DNA from: Eucommia ulmoides
Lineage: Eukaryota; Streptophyta; Magnoliopsida; Garryales; Eucommiaceae
Length of the DNA: 64,000 nt
Assembly (NCBI GenBank): GCA_016647705.1
Contig: CM028326.1
Location: 16,803,901 to 16,867,900, forward strand
Direction: 5' to 3'
Positions 1 through 11,952 of the stretch are shown here, one piece after another (position 1 is the first letter of the stretch; each line of letters begins with the position of its first letter). The notes below the pieces were generated by a model that had not been told where the DNA came from, did no database searches, and saw nothing but the letters and a program-made list of their open reading frames with translations. The position numbers and the translations under genes are program-made.

Positions 1-21
1 TCTGCAATTTCCCCTCTTTCT

Positions 22-53
<32 letters not shown>

Positions 54-1075
54 CTTTCTTCTTTTTTACCTCGGTTGCGCCTTCTGTTTTTGTTTTGCTG
101 CTCAACCGCCACCGAAGGCTCCCTCACCGCCGATCACCTGCTCCCATCGCCAGACCAGACAATCGACTCTCACACAACCACCCAACCGAAAGGTCACACA
201 CACACACACATACACACACACACACAGCCGACGCCAATACACATACCCACTAATCTCTCTCTCTCTCTACGCTCCGTTCCGGTGACAACTCCGGCAACAC
301 CCCATACCGCCATGCACACACCACACGACCGACACACCCACTACGGGAGGAACACACCCACACCGTCAACACTAAAGAACACCCACACGCAGACGCCGAC
401 CATCTCGACGCAGCAACCCACGAAATTGACGACGTCCATCGGCCGACGACACCCTATCTCTCTACTCTCCCTCTGAAATTTAACGACGGCACACACTCAT
501 ACGAAGAACCCGAACACGTACCCACGCTGCGTTTCTATTTCCTGTTTTGAGTTTTCGTCGCCGGCACGCTTTCTCTCTCTAACGTACCGCCGGCGACGAA
601 CGCCGGCTGTCCGACCTACTCTCTCTGTCTGTTTTTTTCCCTTTTTCATGCTTCTCGTTTCCTTCCTCTATAATGCATGTATCAAGTGGCTGAGGAGTTG
701 CTCTACGAATGCCACGTCTCCCACTTCCCGATTCTTCTCTTCCTCCGGCGGTTTTGATGGCACACAGTACACACGCATGGCTTTGTATATATATATATAT
801 TAAAATAAAGTTTTTTGCTTAATTACTCTTCCTCCCCCCTAATTCTTAAAATTCTATTTTTAGTCCAATATCAACTTCTTTAAAAGTTCCAAAGAATTAA
901 AATTCCACCCCTTTTAATTTTCAATTTAAAAAGTTAAATGCTAATTTTGGATAAAATGTTTTTTTCCTCCTAAATTTTCAATTTAATCCCTAAACTTTTT
1001 AAATTTGATTTTTTTTCCCCCCCATTACTCTAAACGCAACTAAAATGACGTAAGCGCTACGATTGGGGTCTTACA
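1..1075 (-). mobile_element. Partial chromovirus (Tekay/Del-like) LTR, cut by window edge
   Basis: Read on the - strand from 1075, the sequence starts TGTAAGACCCC and runs through a T/A-rich segment into a CG-rich part with GA/CT runs and CA repeats (about 190-230). The other chromovirus-type LTR in this window (58599-60433) has the same layout, with a TGTAAAACC start. The left part is outside the window, so this could be a solo LTR or part of a full element. The GC-rich open stretch at 75-476 is low-complexity LTR sequence, not a gene. Confidence 0.5.
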
Positions 1076-2036
1076 GAAAATATGTTTTTGAATGTCGGAA
1101 AATGATATTTTAGCCGATGGAGTTTAATATTGATTTCTGGTTATTTTTCATAATATTTGTTTAAGAAATTATTTGTTATTAATTTTGATGTTGTGTACTT
1201 GTATTTATTACATAGTTTTGTTGTAAAAGTAAACAACAAAATGCAACATTATTAAGTAAAAATAAATAATAAAATAATGAATGTAAGATTTGTAAATGAT
1301 AAAATGTCCACAATTATGAAGAAAGTTGAGTGTATCGATTTGTAGATATATGTAATTCTCATAAAGCATAAATATTATATTATTCTCTTTATTGATGCTT
1401 TGAAGAAATTGTGTGTACATCAAAGAAGAATGTCTCCAGAGAAAATAATGTTTTTTTTTTTTTTTTCTCCATGGGATGACTGGTGGAGTCTTGGATGACG
1501 TCAGGGTCTTCAAATTTATTGTCTAAATAGTTTAGGACTGATTTTTCTTTCTTTGTTTGTTCGATATCATCAAGAGTTGATTTCTTTGAACTTCTTTTTT
1601 ATAACCTTGAGGTATTGTTGCTGATGTAAACATTTTCGTGTTGTGATGATTAGACAATATTATAAGAATGTATTTTAATAATGTATTTGATGATTTTTTT
1701 TATATGCAGTAGAATTATACTAAGCATACATAGAATAATTGTTTGTGGTGTATGTGGTGATGATGTGGTTTTCAAACTTGTATCTAGATGTGTGTTATTT
1801 TCAATCAGCGTTGTTTGTTTGTTGGAACTTTTGCTATCGACCGCACAATGCGTATGACTGTGTAGTTCTCCAATCCATCTTTTAAATTGTGGAGAAATTA
1901 TTTAGTTTTTATAATATTTTATTATGTTATTTAAAAACATTCATAAAAAGTTAAATACATCCAGAACTTAGGGATTTAATAATATTATTGTAAAGTATTA
2001 GAAAATGTTTTTCAGTCGTGGTTTTGTTTTTAAACT
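1076..2036. other. AT-rich intergenic DNA without recognisable feature
   Basis: No coding signature, inverted-repeat end or long tandem repeat was found here. Short open frames are AT-driven. Confidence 0.5.
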
Positions 2037-2165
2037 TAGCAACCAAAGCAGGTTTGGTTTTGATTTTGATTTTGGGATATTAATCACATTAACGAATAAA
2101 GTAACCGAACCGCGTAACCCAACTGCCAACCGAACCGTGTAACCGATATTTTAAATATATTTTCA

Positions 2166-2227
<62 letters not shown>

Positions 2228-2518
2228 TACAGTTTAATGCTTAATTTATATAAATATTTTGTATTTAATATTTTTGCAGTTTATTCCGTTAATATTTTTG
2301 CATGTTTATTTTATGTTTGTCTTAGTTAAAAAAAATAAAATAAAATGCTATTGTTATGTTAAAATGAAAGGGAAAAATATTTTTGAATTTAGTAACCGGA
2401 ATGGTTTTGATTTTGATTTTGGGATAGTAACCGTAAAATCGAAATGGGTAACCGGATCACTCAATCGAAACACATAATCAACCTGTGTAACTTATATTTT
2501 AGATATATTTCTATTATA
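2037..2518. repeat. Two related ~130-bp blocks flanking a (TA)n tract
   Basis: Block A (2037-2168) and block B (2390-2518) both carry a GGTTTTGATTTTGATTTTGGGATA core followed by AACCG/GTAACC words, so they are diverged direct copies. A perfect (TA)n tract occupies about 2168-2222 between them. They may be remnants of one DNA transposon with repeated subterminal sequence, but I cannot place its ends. Confidence 0.5.
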
Positions 2519-2568
2519 TTATATTTTTTATTTATTTATTTACAATTTACTCCCTAATATATATATAT

Positions 2569-3212
2569 TAGGGCTGGCAAAACAGGTATTTACACGATGA
2601 CACGACACGAGACGGACACAAAATTATTAGGTCTAGGTTTTGCTTATCAGGTATCGGGTCGTTATCGTGTCAGACCCGATAACCTGATAAGAAATAGTGC
2701 AGGTTATTAGGTTAACTTGATAACCCAATAGGTTACACGATAAGACACGATAAGAATTTCGTGTATTCAAGTTATACGATAACCTGAGATCTAATAGGTT
2801 ACCCGTTAATTTAATAAATTATTTTTACACCTCTAAATTATCAAATATTATAATTTAGTACCTAATATATATATATTCTCATTTCCCTAACTCTACTCAT
2901 TTAGTTAATTTAACAGATTAACAGGTCATTAACGTGTAATGGGTTAACGTGTAATAGGTAGGTTAATGTGTAATGGAAACCTATCAGGTCTTATCGTGTT
3001 GTGTTTACCTGATAAGTTTCGTGTCATCGTGTGATACGAAAAATTATCGTGTCGTGTCGTGTCGTGTCGACACGATAATTTTCGTGTCGTGTTCGTGTTT
3101 GGGTAGTCTGACACGATATGTTTATCGTGTCGTATTCGTGTTTGGATCTTATTGTGTTTCGTGTTATCGTGTAATGACCTGTTACACGACCTGTTACCTG
3201 TTTTGCCAGCCC

Positions 3213-3214
<2 letters not shown>
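2569..3214. mobile_element. Non-autonomous hAT-like MITE with perfect 20-bp TIR
   Basis: The element starts TAGGGCTGGCAAAACAGGTA and ends with its exact reverse complement. The interior is dense in short TCGTG/CACGA words in both orientations, including a run of GTGTC around 3048-3068, and lacks coding capacity. The flanks are AT repeats (left ATATATAT, right ATAATAAT), so the target duplication cannot be read cleanly. The TAGGGCTGGCAA terminus and repeated subterminal motifs are usual for plant hAT MITEs. Open frames overlapping it on both strands come from this repeat. Confidence 0.7.

Positions 3215-3275
<61 letters not shown>
3213..3275. repeat. (TAA)n microsatellite
   Basis: About 20 uninterrupted TAA units directly abut the right end of the hAT-like element. 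Confidence 0.9.
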
Positions 3276-3277
<2 letters not shown>

Positions 3278-3292
3278 TAGGACGTATATGTA

Positions 3293-3879
3293 TGGGTGTG
3301 CAACGGATCGGATTAACCCGCCAAACCTGCCCAAACCGCCAAACCCGCATCGCAAAAAAAATCGCCTAATACTAACCCACACATTGCGTGGGTATTAAAT
3401 CTTGGAACGTGTACATGTATGGGTAGATTATGGTTTGACTTATGTTCTTACTGGTTCAACTTGTCTGCCCGAGTAAACACAAAATGATGCCGTTTTAGAC
3501 TTTATTACTTACGTTTGTAATTTTTATTTTTTATTTTTGTGATGACTTACAAATTATATTATAGTTTTTTTCTTGTTTTTGTGTGACTATAATTTTGTCG
3601 CAATTTTTCTACAATTTTTTTGTAATGTCATGTTTATTTTTTAATAACATTTATTATATTTCAAGAGTAATCTACGGTTTTAATTAGTCTAACCCGAAAT
3701 AGGCTTAATCTGTATACTATTGGGTAGCCCACGGTTTAAACTAACCAACCCGCATAATCCAACCTGCCCCAACCTGTACATCATTGGACGATCTATGGTT
3801 CAGATTAACCCAACCCACCTAATATTGGTTTGGTTTGCGGTTTTGGCCTAACCCACCTCAATCGCCCGTTGTCCACCCC
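3293..3879. mobile_element. Second hAT-like non-autonomous element
   Basis: The left end TGGGTGTGCAAC and right end GTTGTCCACCCC are imperfect inverted repeats. Flanks TATATGTA (3285-3292) and TATATGAG (3880-3887) match at 6 of 8 positions, compatible with an aged 8-bp target duplication. Subterminal sequence at both ends is rich in AACCCG/CCAACC words. No ORF is preserved. Confidence 0.5.
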
Positions 3880-3965
3880 TATATGAGTGTTTTAAGCAAA
3901 TTTCAACCACTCTTTATACCCTATAAAGAACGGTCCATATTAACCCACAAATTTAACCTGAATAT

Positions 3966-4295
3966 TTATATATATAAAAAAAACACGTTTTCTTATTTTT
4001 TACCCTTTTTATTTTTTTATTTCTCTTGTTTCAGTATATTTTCTTATTTCCTTGCCTTATTTCCTTTCCTTATTTTCTTAGCTTACGTGGGTTTCTCTCC
4101 TCTTCCAAAGCCATCGCCGACACCGCCGCCCGTCCTTCGCCTTCGCCTTCGCCTTCGCCTTCGACTTCGACTTCGACTTCGCCGACCCTCTCTCTGTCTC
4201 TCGCGCTAGCTATCTGGTGGGGAATAAAACGTTTTATTTTATCTCCGCGTTCTATCTGGTGGAGAATAAACCGTAATTACAATTTTACAGGAAGT
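3966..4295 (+). promoter_or_regulatory. Probable Misato promoter and 5' UTR region
   Basis: A TATATAAA box lies at 3971-3978 and a CT-rich, leader-like tract follows. From 4134 to 4182 there is a hexanucleotide run of CTTCGC/CTTCGA units. Just before the start codon, TTTTACAG at 4283-4290 resembles a 3' splice site, so the leader may contain an intron. The transcription start is not determined. Confidence 0.35.
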
Positions 4296-5769
4296 ATGAA
4301 GGAAATTGTGACCATCCAAGTTGGCAACTATGCAAACTTTACTGGTTCTCACTTCTGGAACTTCCAGGTCTGCAGCAAACTGTCTATATATGCGTCTGTT
4401 TAATGTATTTGGAAATAAATTCATACCTTAAACAACAATTGAACCCAATATATGCTACTTATTTTGCCTTTTTTTGGTTTTGGTCTCTAATTTTTTAGTC
4501 CCTTTTTCATCATGGTTGTTTTTTTTTTTTTGAAAACTGTGAATTCAAGCATTGTGGCTTCGTGGGCTGCTATGGTTTAATCATATGATTTCAATCCCAA
4601 ATTATATATTTACTGTGTGTGCCTTGAAGGATGAAATTCTAGGATTGGCCGAGGACCCCCAAAGTGATTTACATACACTGTTCAAGAATCACCGTCTTGA
4701 TATGGATGTACTCTATCGTACCGGTGAAACACACCAGGTGAAACCTATTGACATCAAAGTCTTTTGATATGTATTAGCTTTTATTACTACTTGCGTATAT
4801 TCGTAAATCTTTGTTGAATCCCACATGTGTTACCTGATAGGCTGATCCTGAGTTATATACAAGTCTAGAGGCAATCTTCCTCTTACAAGGCAAGGCGTCT
4901 TTTGAGAGTGAGTTAAGCCCATTAATTTTCTACAGGCCTTCTGTGTGATGAATTCCACATCGATGTTGGGCCCCCCAATATTTGTTCGTAGTGGTTTGTC
5001 AAGAAGTCCACCCTACGCGTGAGGGGCGTGTTGAATCCCATATCGCCTGTGTTACCTGATCTTGAGCTATATATAAGTTTAGAGACAATCCTCCTCTTAC
5101 AAGGCGTCTTTTGAGAGTGAGTTAGGCCCATTGATTTTCTACAATCTTGAAAGGATAAGATTACATTTGAGGTAGCTTCATAAGATTCTCGTAGTTTAGC
5201 CGGGTTGATCAAATCTCATCTTTAATTTCTTCGTGCTGGTTGTTGTAATGTACATTGTTGCTTGTCAATTCCTTCTTTCTAGGATTTGTGCAGTTGACCT
5301 TACCTACTCTTTGTTCTTGACATTTCTATATATTCTGTTGCTTAGCATGTCGACTTCAATGTAGTGGTCTTTAGTACCTTATAACGGTATTTGTGAATTT
5401 GGCTTGTAATCTTAACATTTGACCGCTTTAAAATTGTACCTCTTTGTTGATCTTCTGTAGGGCGTTCTTACATATACCCCTCGCTTGGTTTCTATAGATT
5501 TTCAAGGTACCCTCTCTCCCCCTCGTGTATATTTGGGTAGTTGAATGATGATCCTTGTTCAATATCTTGTACATGAGTTACATGTTACATAGGCTAGCTT
5601 CTGTAGGAGATTTTAAGACACCATTCAGCTATAAGATTAAGCCATTACAATTTATTTCCAGTTGCTATCACTTTATTTTAGGGAAAAACAGTTAAAACCT
5701 TTAGCATTTCGTGTAAACTCCCCTTAATTTATATAAATTTCTAGTAAACCTCTAATTTTTTAGCCTCCC

Positions 5770-5800
<31 letters not shown>

Positions 5801-8800
5801 AGTAACTTTTCTAGATTTGCCGTTGGCCCCTTTAATAATTTAATTAAGCATTTAAAATTAAATGTGTTTAATTACGTATCAAATTAAGTGTTGTGTTTGG
5901 TCACAAAATGAAGCAATCAGTTAAAATGTAAGTTTTACTTATGTATTTAGCACTTGTCACTGAAACCATTAGTGATCTATTTACAACAACTACCATTAAA
6001 CATCATTACTATAAAATCTTGGGAAGAAATTATATACAAACAATTGCAGAGAAAGTACTAAATTCAGAAAATAAAAAGAGAAAGTTGAAAAGAGATAATG
6101 TTTTAGAAAGAGAAAGTTGTAAATATTATTTTAGAGACAAATTTATATAGAGATAAATTTTTAGGCAAAAAATATTGAAAAAACAAATTCGTATTATGTT
6201 CAACACTTAATAAATTCAGCACGTATAATTTCAAAATTTAAATCCCGCACTTGAAAGTTTTCAGCACTTAATTTTCAGCTTTATCAAACGGACCATAGTT
6301 TTTGGTCTCTCTGGTGAACTATTCTACTTCTATCATCAATGTATAAATCTTTGCAAAGGTGAAAAAATTAAGTGAGAACTGAGAACTTGATGATAAGTTC
6401 ATAGAGTTTATTAAATGGACAAATGACATTGTAAATGGTGACGTGCAACGATATAAATATGTCCCTTTTGATTATTTTATTTGCGACTCCTTGGTCCCAT
6501 CCCCATCCCTGTAAAGGGATCATTATAGAATAGGAAGAAAAAGAGTCATCCCAATTAATATACTTCTTTTATAGTAATTATCTTCCTATGTAACATCACT
6601 TGCTTGGCTATAATGATTTAGAGTGCATTTTAGAAATGGGTTTTGGGAAATTTCCTTAGCAAATTTTGTTCAGGAAAATTTGCAAACCCATTCTTGAAAT
6701 CAAATACCTTCTTCAAATATTTTACCTCAAATGCACCGTTAATTTTTGTCAAGTATTGTTATTTAAGTGTCTTTTGCACTACAGGGTCCTTGGGCTCAAT
6801 GAGTTCATGCGGTACTTGTTATAATGACTTCTCTTCTGGACCTTCAGATGTTGTCACGTGGTGAGATTTTCTTTTTAGTCTTTTGTATTTATACACTTTA
6901 CTAAATTTTGATTCACAATTTAGATTCGATTTTAATGATTAGGGACCGATCAACTTGAGCTAACTAGTATTTAAATAACAGTTTATTGATTTTTAATCAT
7001 TTGAAGTGTGAAAATTGTTAGCCTATAAGTGGTCTATACATTTCTTCTCTTATGCTGTCTAATTTGGAATTTAAATGAATTGAACGTCTCCAGACCGATG
7101 TGCAGGACAGGGAGCATTTCCACTATTGCATCTGAACCTATGAAGAAGAACTTATTCTTGCAAAGTCTATATGAGGAAGAACAGGGGAAACAGGGTGTTG
7201 TGACTGGTTTTGATAGTGGTAATAACAAATCTGGAAGTCAAATTCTGGATGAGGACATTGTGCAATGTCTAGATAGTGGAGTTGAATATTGGACAGACTT
7301 TTCAAAAGTTCACTTTCATCCCAAAAGCTTGTATGAATTAAATGGATTGTGGATAAACACACAGGAATTTGATAATTATGGGCTTGGAAGCAGTGCCTTC
7401 TCTGAGGGTCTACGAGGAGAAGAAATAAATGAGAGGCTTCGATTTTTCATGGAAGAATGCGACCACATACAGGTATTAAATCACCATTCCCACTGTAATC
7501 TCTGGAGCTCAGACAGACCGTAAGATGCGTTTGGATGAAGTATTTGAAGATCGAATATGATTTAGAAAGAGATTTCTAAAATTTCACTAAGGAAGCTTCT
7601 TATCAAAATTTTAAATTTTATAAAATCCTTTCTTAAATCAAATTTCTCTTCAAACATGTTAACCAGACGCATTCTAAAACTTCTTTCGATCCTCTCCCCT
7701 TGTGTGGTGCTATCTCTGAAGTCCAATAAAATTTGACTGCAATAAGCATTTGTAATTTTTTCATTTTTTTTTATGGGAAGGATATTGGCTTCTTTTTGGC
7801 CTATGTATTCATGGACCCATCAGACTCTCCCTTCCCCCTCCCCCCCCCCCCCCCCCCCCCCCCCAACCCCACCCAACAAACACACACACACAATTATATA
7901 ATAAGATAGGACGGTTATAATCAAGACATTTTATTGGTTCGTGGTTCTTTATTATGTTTATTTTCGACAATAGCAATAAAGGTCCGAAGTTTCAACTTGA
8001 AGTCATCATACATTTTCCTTTCTTCAACTCTCTAGATTTTGTTCTCAGCGCACCCATTATATTTTCTAAATTGTTGCTTCCAGTTTACTTCCTTTTATAG
8101 AATATTTGACTTATAAGTTATAATTAACTAGAAGAGACATTTTGAATTTTTTTCTTCCACGAGTGTCCCACTGGTTTGTAGGACGACAATCACATTAATT
8201 TTTTCTATGTAAGTTTAATGTTTAGCGTTTTAGTGTTTTAGCTTTTCTTTTTCTTCCTGTATACTTGTTTCTATTCTTAGTTTTCCAGTAGTTTGGGTTG
8301 TTGAATTGTATTTTTAAGGTGGAGCTAACAATATTTGTATTTTGAGGGTTGACAATAATGATACCGTGCATGTGAAGAAATGATACTAGCCAAATGATAT
8401 TTAATTAGTTCTAATAGTACTAGAGAGTTGGATTCAACATGTTTTGTTACTTGATTTCATTTATTTATTTTTCTATATTTCCATTAGATATTTTTTTTCT
8501 ATCTACTTGGTAGATTGATATTCTACATGTTCGTTGCAATGGATTGGCCAACTATTATGAGCGACTCATCCTACTTGAATTGTGGGCATTTGTTTGTCTC
8601 TAATTACCCATTCACTTTCAGAATATCTTTTGACGCCATCACATTTTAATTTTTCTTTACAAATTACAAGGTGTTAGTTTCTAGTTCATTTGGCAATATT
8701 CTATGATGATAAATAAATCACAAGAGCAATTAATGAAATTTATTGGAGTTGATTTGATTACATCGGTTTTTACCCATGGTCAAGTATGCATTTATCAAGA

Positions 8801-10943
8801 AGTTGGTCATTTTGGTCAGTTAAGTGTACGTCTCCCTAAAGATGGATCTGAATTGATACAAATATCATGGATCTCAAATAATTGTATTCAATTTTTGTCG
8901 ATTAAGAGTACTTTTCCCTAATGATGGTTCTCTATCTAGAATGAATACTGTTTATCCAGAATTTCTATTGTAATTGTCTCAAATTATTGCATTCATGTCT
9001 CTCTTGAAATTTCATAAGCTACTAAAAGGTAAAATAAACGTGAATTTTGTTATATTTTGTAAATTTGTTGTTTTGTTTCATTACCGAAGTATTATGATTG
9101 TGGTTTTATTCTAATTTGTCCCTTCTAGCATGGGTAATATGATAGTGTGTGTGTATACACACACATGCATATATACATACTAAGAGTTGCAATTGTTTTC
9201 CTTGATGATGGTTTTTTCATGTAGGGGATTCAATTTATTGTTGATGACTCTGGGGGATTTTCTGGATTGGCAACGGAGTTTCTGGAAAGTATTGCAGATG
9301 ATTACACCAACATCCCATTGTTACTATACACTGTTCGACCTCCTCACTCTGATTTAGCCAGAAGAAGTCGGAAGCAGAGAATCTCCCAAAATCTTCTCGA
9401 TGCTCTTTCCTTTTCACGACTATCATCCTTGTGTAAATTGATAGTGCCTATCGGTTTACCATCCCTTAGTGCAAGTAAGCATTGTTGATTTTGTATAAGT
9501 AATATCACCTAATCATAAATCTGAGAACAAAAAAATTTGATTATGATCTGCTCCCAAATATCTAGGACATTTTTTGGGGAACAGAACAGAATTGTTCTCA
9601 GATTTTTGATCCCTTTTCTAACGGAAACACAAAACAAATGCCACCTAAAGACATGTTTGATAAAAAATTAAGTGCTTAAAATTGATTATATTAAGTACTT
9701 AATTAATTAAGTTTGTTTGATAAATATAATTAATATCACTTAATTAATTAAGTTTATTTAAAAATTAAGTCAAAATGTGAGTAAAAAATTAAGTTAAGAC
9801 CCCTTCACTTATTTCATTTTACTTAATGCACTTCATTATTTTCCACTTAAAAAAATTATGTTTTGACCATTTTATCTTTGATCCTTTATGAGGGTTTAAT
9901 TAGAGTTAGGATTAATGAGAATTAGATTAATTTTAGATTATTTTATGGTTTTAATTTTATTTTATATTTAAATTATTGTTATAATTTAATTTAAGCAATC
10001 AAACTACATAAAAAAATACATAATATTTACATATTTTTTGGTTAATTTCTACTTTTAATTTTAATATAATATTTTTTTTTTAAAAAATGGCACCCTGATT
10101 TTATTGTTTTCTTTTCATTTTTATTTTTTTTTCACATTATCTTGATTCAAATGTAGTTATGTAAATTAAATAATTTTCACCACACAAATTTTGTACTTAT
10201 CAAACAAATAAAAAAAATTCAACACTTAAATTTTCAGTACAATTTTATCAAACAACCTTTTTAAATTTTCAGCACTTAAAATTTCAGCATTTAATTTTCA
10301 GTACTTAAATTTTCAGCACTTAAAAATTAAGTCGTTATTAAACCAGCCCTAAGTGTTTAAATTATAAGTTGCTTATGGTCTACAGCTTATGAACTGATGT
10401 AAAGCATATATATATATTTATATACAATTGTAAAGGTAAAGCTTCTAAATTTCTCTGCGTAAATGATGAAAAGCCATATCACTCCAGCGCTGTTTATGCG
10501 TCTGCACTGCACTCGATCAGTCTCCCTTTCCGTATGGAACAACTTGGGCCCACTGGAGAATCTGGCTATGCATCTGGAGCGCTGGATGTAAATGGGATGA
10601 TACAAATGTTAGCAGGCCAATCTAGGCAGAATATGGTTGCTGTTCTTGATGTTGCAATGCCAGCTCCTCCTTTCACCAGTATGTTGCTCGAAACTTTTCC
10701 TTTTTCCTTTTATCTTTCATCTCTCTATTTTTTTTTTTTTTATAAGAATATCTTATTTTGTTGATTTATAATTCCAGGCCAATCTTTGCTGGGGAATTTG
10801 CATTCCTTGACCCCTGAGATAGCTGAAGATGTGGACGACTTGGAAGCAGTAGAGTCTATGACTGTTCATGGAGCCTTTGGATCTGGTATTGGATAATATT
10901 CACACCCTATTTTCAATTTATGCGTTTATATATATACACAAAC

Positions 10944-10977
<34 letters not shown>

Positions 10978-11832
10978 ATAATAAATCAAATCATATTTTA
11001 CATTTGAGATATTTTTGACCGTCTGATGGTTGGAGACATTTTCTACTGTTAATTTAGAATTTGAAGAACTAAATAACTAACTCTCAAAAAAATGTCTTTT
11101 CACGATTAATGTATTCGAACTATAGGATATTATTAAAACCTAATATGTTGAATTAAAATTAGTGTATGTAGGAAGGGGGATATACTATACATATGAACGT
11201 ATCCCTGCTACACTAGTATCCTAGAATTTTAAAAATTGGCGCCATCCTGTACTCGTGCTTACCTGAGCCAAACACACTCGGTGATCTGCTGGTTGTATTG
11301 GTGTCTGAATCAGTTTGAAAATCAATCGATATTATCTGTTGGTATTTACTTGGTTTCTGAATGCCCCGTTAAATTCACAGGTTGTCAACATGCCTCGATC
11401 TCCGAAGTGAAGGTAGCGGTTGAAGCCGCCTATGAACACACAATAACAAGACCCAGATTCTCACATCTATCGGTTTCTTGTTCCCCTCTTCCCATTCCCT
11501 TACCTTTCCCTTCAATCTTCAAAACCCTAGTTGGCCGTAATGGTGAGCTTTTGATGAACCCAAATGAAGGTGAATCACGAGCCAGGGGATCGCTTGACGT
11601 CCACTCGATCCCCATGGCGGCAAGGCTACGTTCAAGCAGCGCTGTCCTGCCATTCTTGGAGAATAGGTTAGGGAATCTTCGGAGGTTCAGTATAGAGAGA
11701 GGAGCTGTTGGAATGGAGTTGCTTAGGAGTTGGGGTTTTGGACAGGAAGAAGTAGAAGACATGGGAGAGACGTTGTCTAAGTTGGTCATGACATTGAATC
11801 CTCATTCTCAAGCGTCCTCTGATTCAGATTAA
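4296..11832 (+). CDS. DML1: Misato/DML1 family tubulin-like protein, 9 exons, 573 aa
   Basis: Exons: 4296-4367, 4630-4737, 5461-5506, 6785-6860, 7106-7472, 9225-9474, 10436-10678, 10778-10885, 11381-11832. All introns are GT-AG, frames join without stops, and 573 codons fits the family (human MSTO1 is about 570). The start is fixed by the family N-terminus MKEIVTIQVGNYANFTGSHF. Residues 1 to about 120 form the Misato segment-II region (LGLAEDP, LDMDVLYRTGET). The tubulin/FtsZ-like part follows, with the nucleotide-loop-like DDSGGFSGLATEFL at about 230-243. An acidic stretch (AEDVDDLEAVES) lies near 405, and the C-terminus is a serine-rich acidic tail. Known for the family: yeast Dml1 affects mitochondrial DNA inheritance, fly Misato tubulin folding and the spindle, human MSTO1 mitochondrial dynamics. 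The plant role is little known. The acceptor of exon 7 (TAAAG) lacks a good pyrimidine tract and is the least certain junction. TEs lie in introns 2, 3 and 6. Confidence 0.94.
4812..5143 (+). mobile_element. TRIM retroelement in Misato intron 2
   Basis: Two direct repeats starting TGTTGAATCCCA and ending TTTTCTACA (4812-4934 and 5029-5143) enclose 94 bp. A purine-rich GTGAGGGGCG abuts the second repeat, as a polypurine tract should. The element is flanked by a perfect 5-bp duplication ATCTT (4807-4811, 5144-5148). At 332 bp, with LTRs near 120 bp and no coding capacity, it fits the terminal-repeat-retrotransposon-in-miniature class. I did not find a convincing tRNA-Met primer site. Confidence 0.85.
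5767..5801. repeat. C24-A11 homopolymer tract in intron 3
   Basis: Twenty-four consecutive C are followed by eleven A. A comparable C25 tract lies at 7840-7864 in intron 5, and a G20 tract at 60523-60542. Such lengths are prone to polymerase slippage, so exact counts may be unreliable. Confidence 0.9.
5888..6298. mobile_element. Probable MITE in Misato intron 3
   Basis: The right end carries ATTCAGCAC, TTTTCAGCACTTAATTTTCAGC and TTTATCAAACGGACC. The left end carries a looser inverted TGTGTTTGGTCACAAAATGAAG. The repeated TTTCAGCACTTAA words are shared with the clearer MITE in intron 6, so both probably belong to one family. Exact ends are uncertain. Confidence 0.42.
7840..7864. repeat. C25 homopolymer in intron 5
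   Basis: Twenty-five C in a row, followed by C/A-rich sequence and a short (CA)n. The remainder of intron 5 (7473-9224) shows no gene or clear TE. Confidence 0.9.
9649..10350. mobile_element. MITE in Misato intron 6
   Basis: The left end AGACATGTTTGATAAAAAAT with AAGTGCTTAAAAT is mirrored on the right by several TTTTCAGCACTTAAA words ending ACGACTTAAT and GGGCTGGTTTAATAA on the reverse strand. The inverted termini are about 35-40 bp and imperfect. The interior is AT-rich and non-coding. I could not define a clean target duplication. Confidence 0.6.
10930..10981. repeat. (TA)n/(TG)n microsatellite in intron 8
   Basis: Alternating TA and then TG dinucleotides lie shortly after the exon 8 donor. 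Confidence 0.85.
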
Positions 11833-11864
11833 GTTTCTCAGGCACCCTTTTTTTTTTTTTTAAA

Positions 11865-11952
11865 ATGTTTTTTTCCTGTAATATTATGTCTTGCGGACAT
11901 AAGGTATTTATGTTTTTTTCCTGTAATATTATGTATTGCGGACATAACGTAG
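11865..11952. repeat. Two tandem 45-bp units just after Misato stop
   Basis: Units at 11865-11909 and 11910-11952 share TCCTGTAATATTATGT followed by TTGCGGACATAA and differ at a few positions. They probably lie in the 3' UTR. Confidence 0.85.

Noticed and set aside
75-476. 133-codon + strand open frame, His/Thr/Pro-rich
   Set aside because: Made of CA and CCG runs inside an LTR; no domain and no conserved composition.
2944-3350. Overlapping - strand frames with poly-Ile/poly-Leu
   Set aside because: The homopolymeric residues are the (TAA)n microsatellite and the rest is hAT-like MITE sequence.
4922-5212. 96-codon - strand frame
   Set aside because: Lies across the TRIM element in intron 2, with no independent support.
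8703-8921. 72-codon + strand frame in Misato intron 5
   Set aside because: Not in phase with the flanking exons and has no Misato homology; exons 5 and 6 join perfectly without it.
11430-11789. 119-codon - strand frame opposite Misato exon 9
   Set aside because: Antisense shadow of a verified coding exon.
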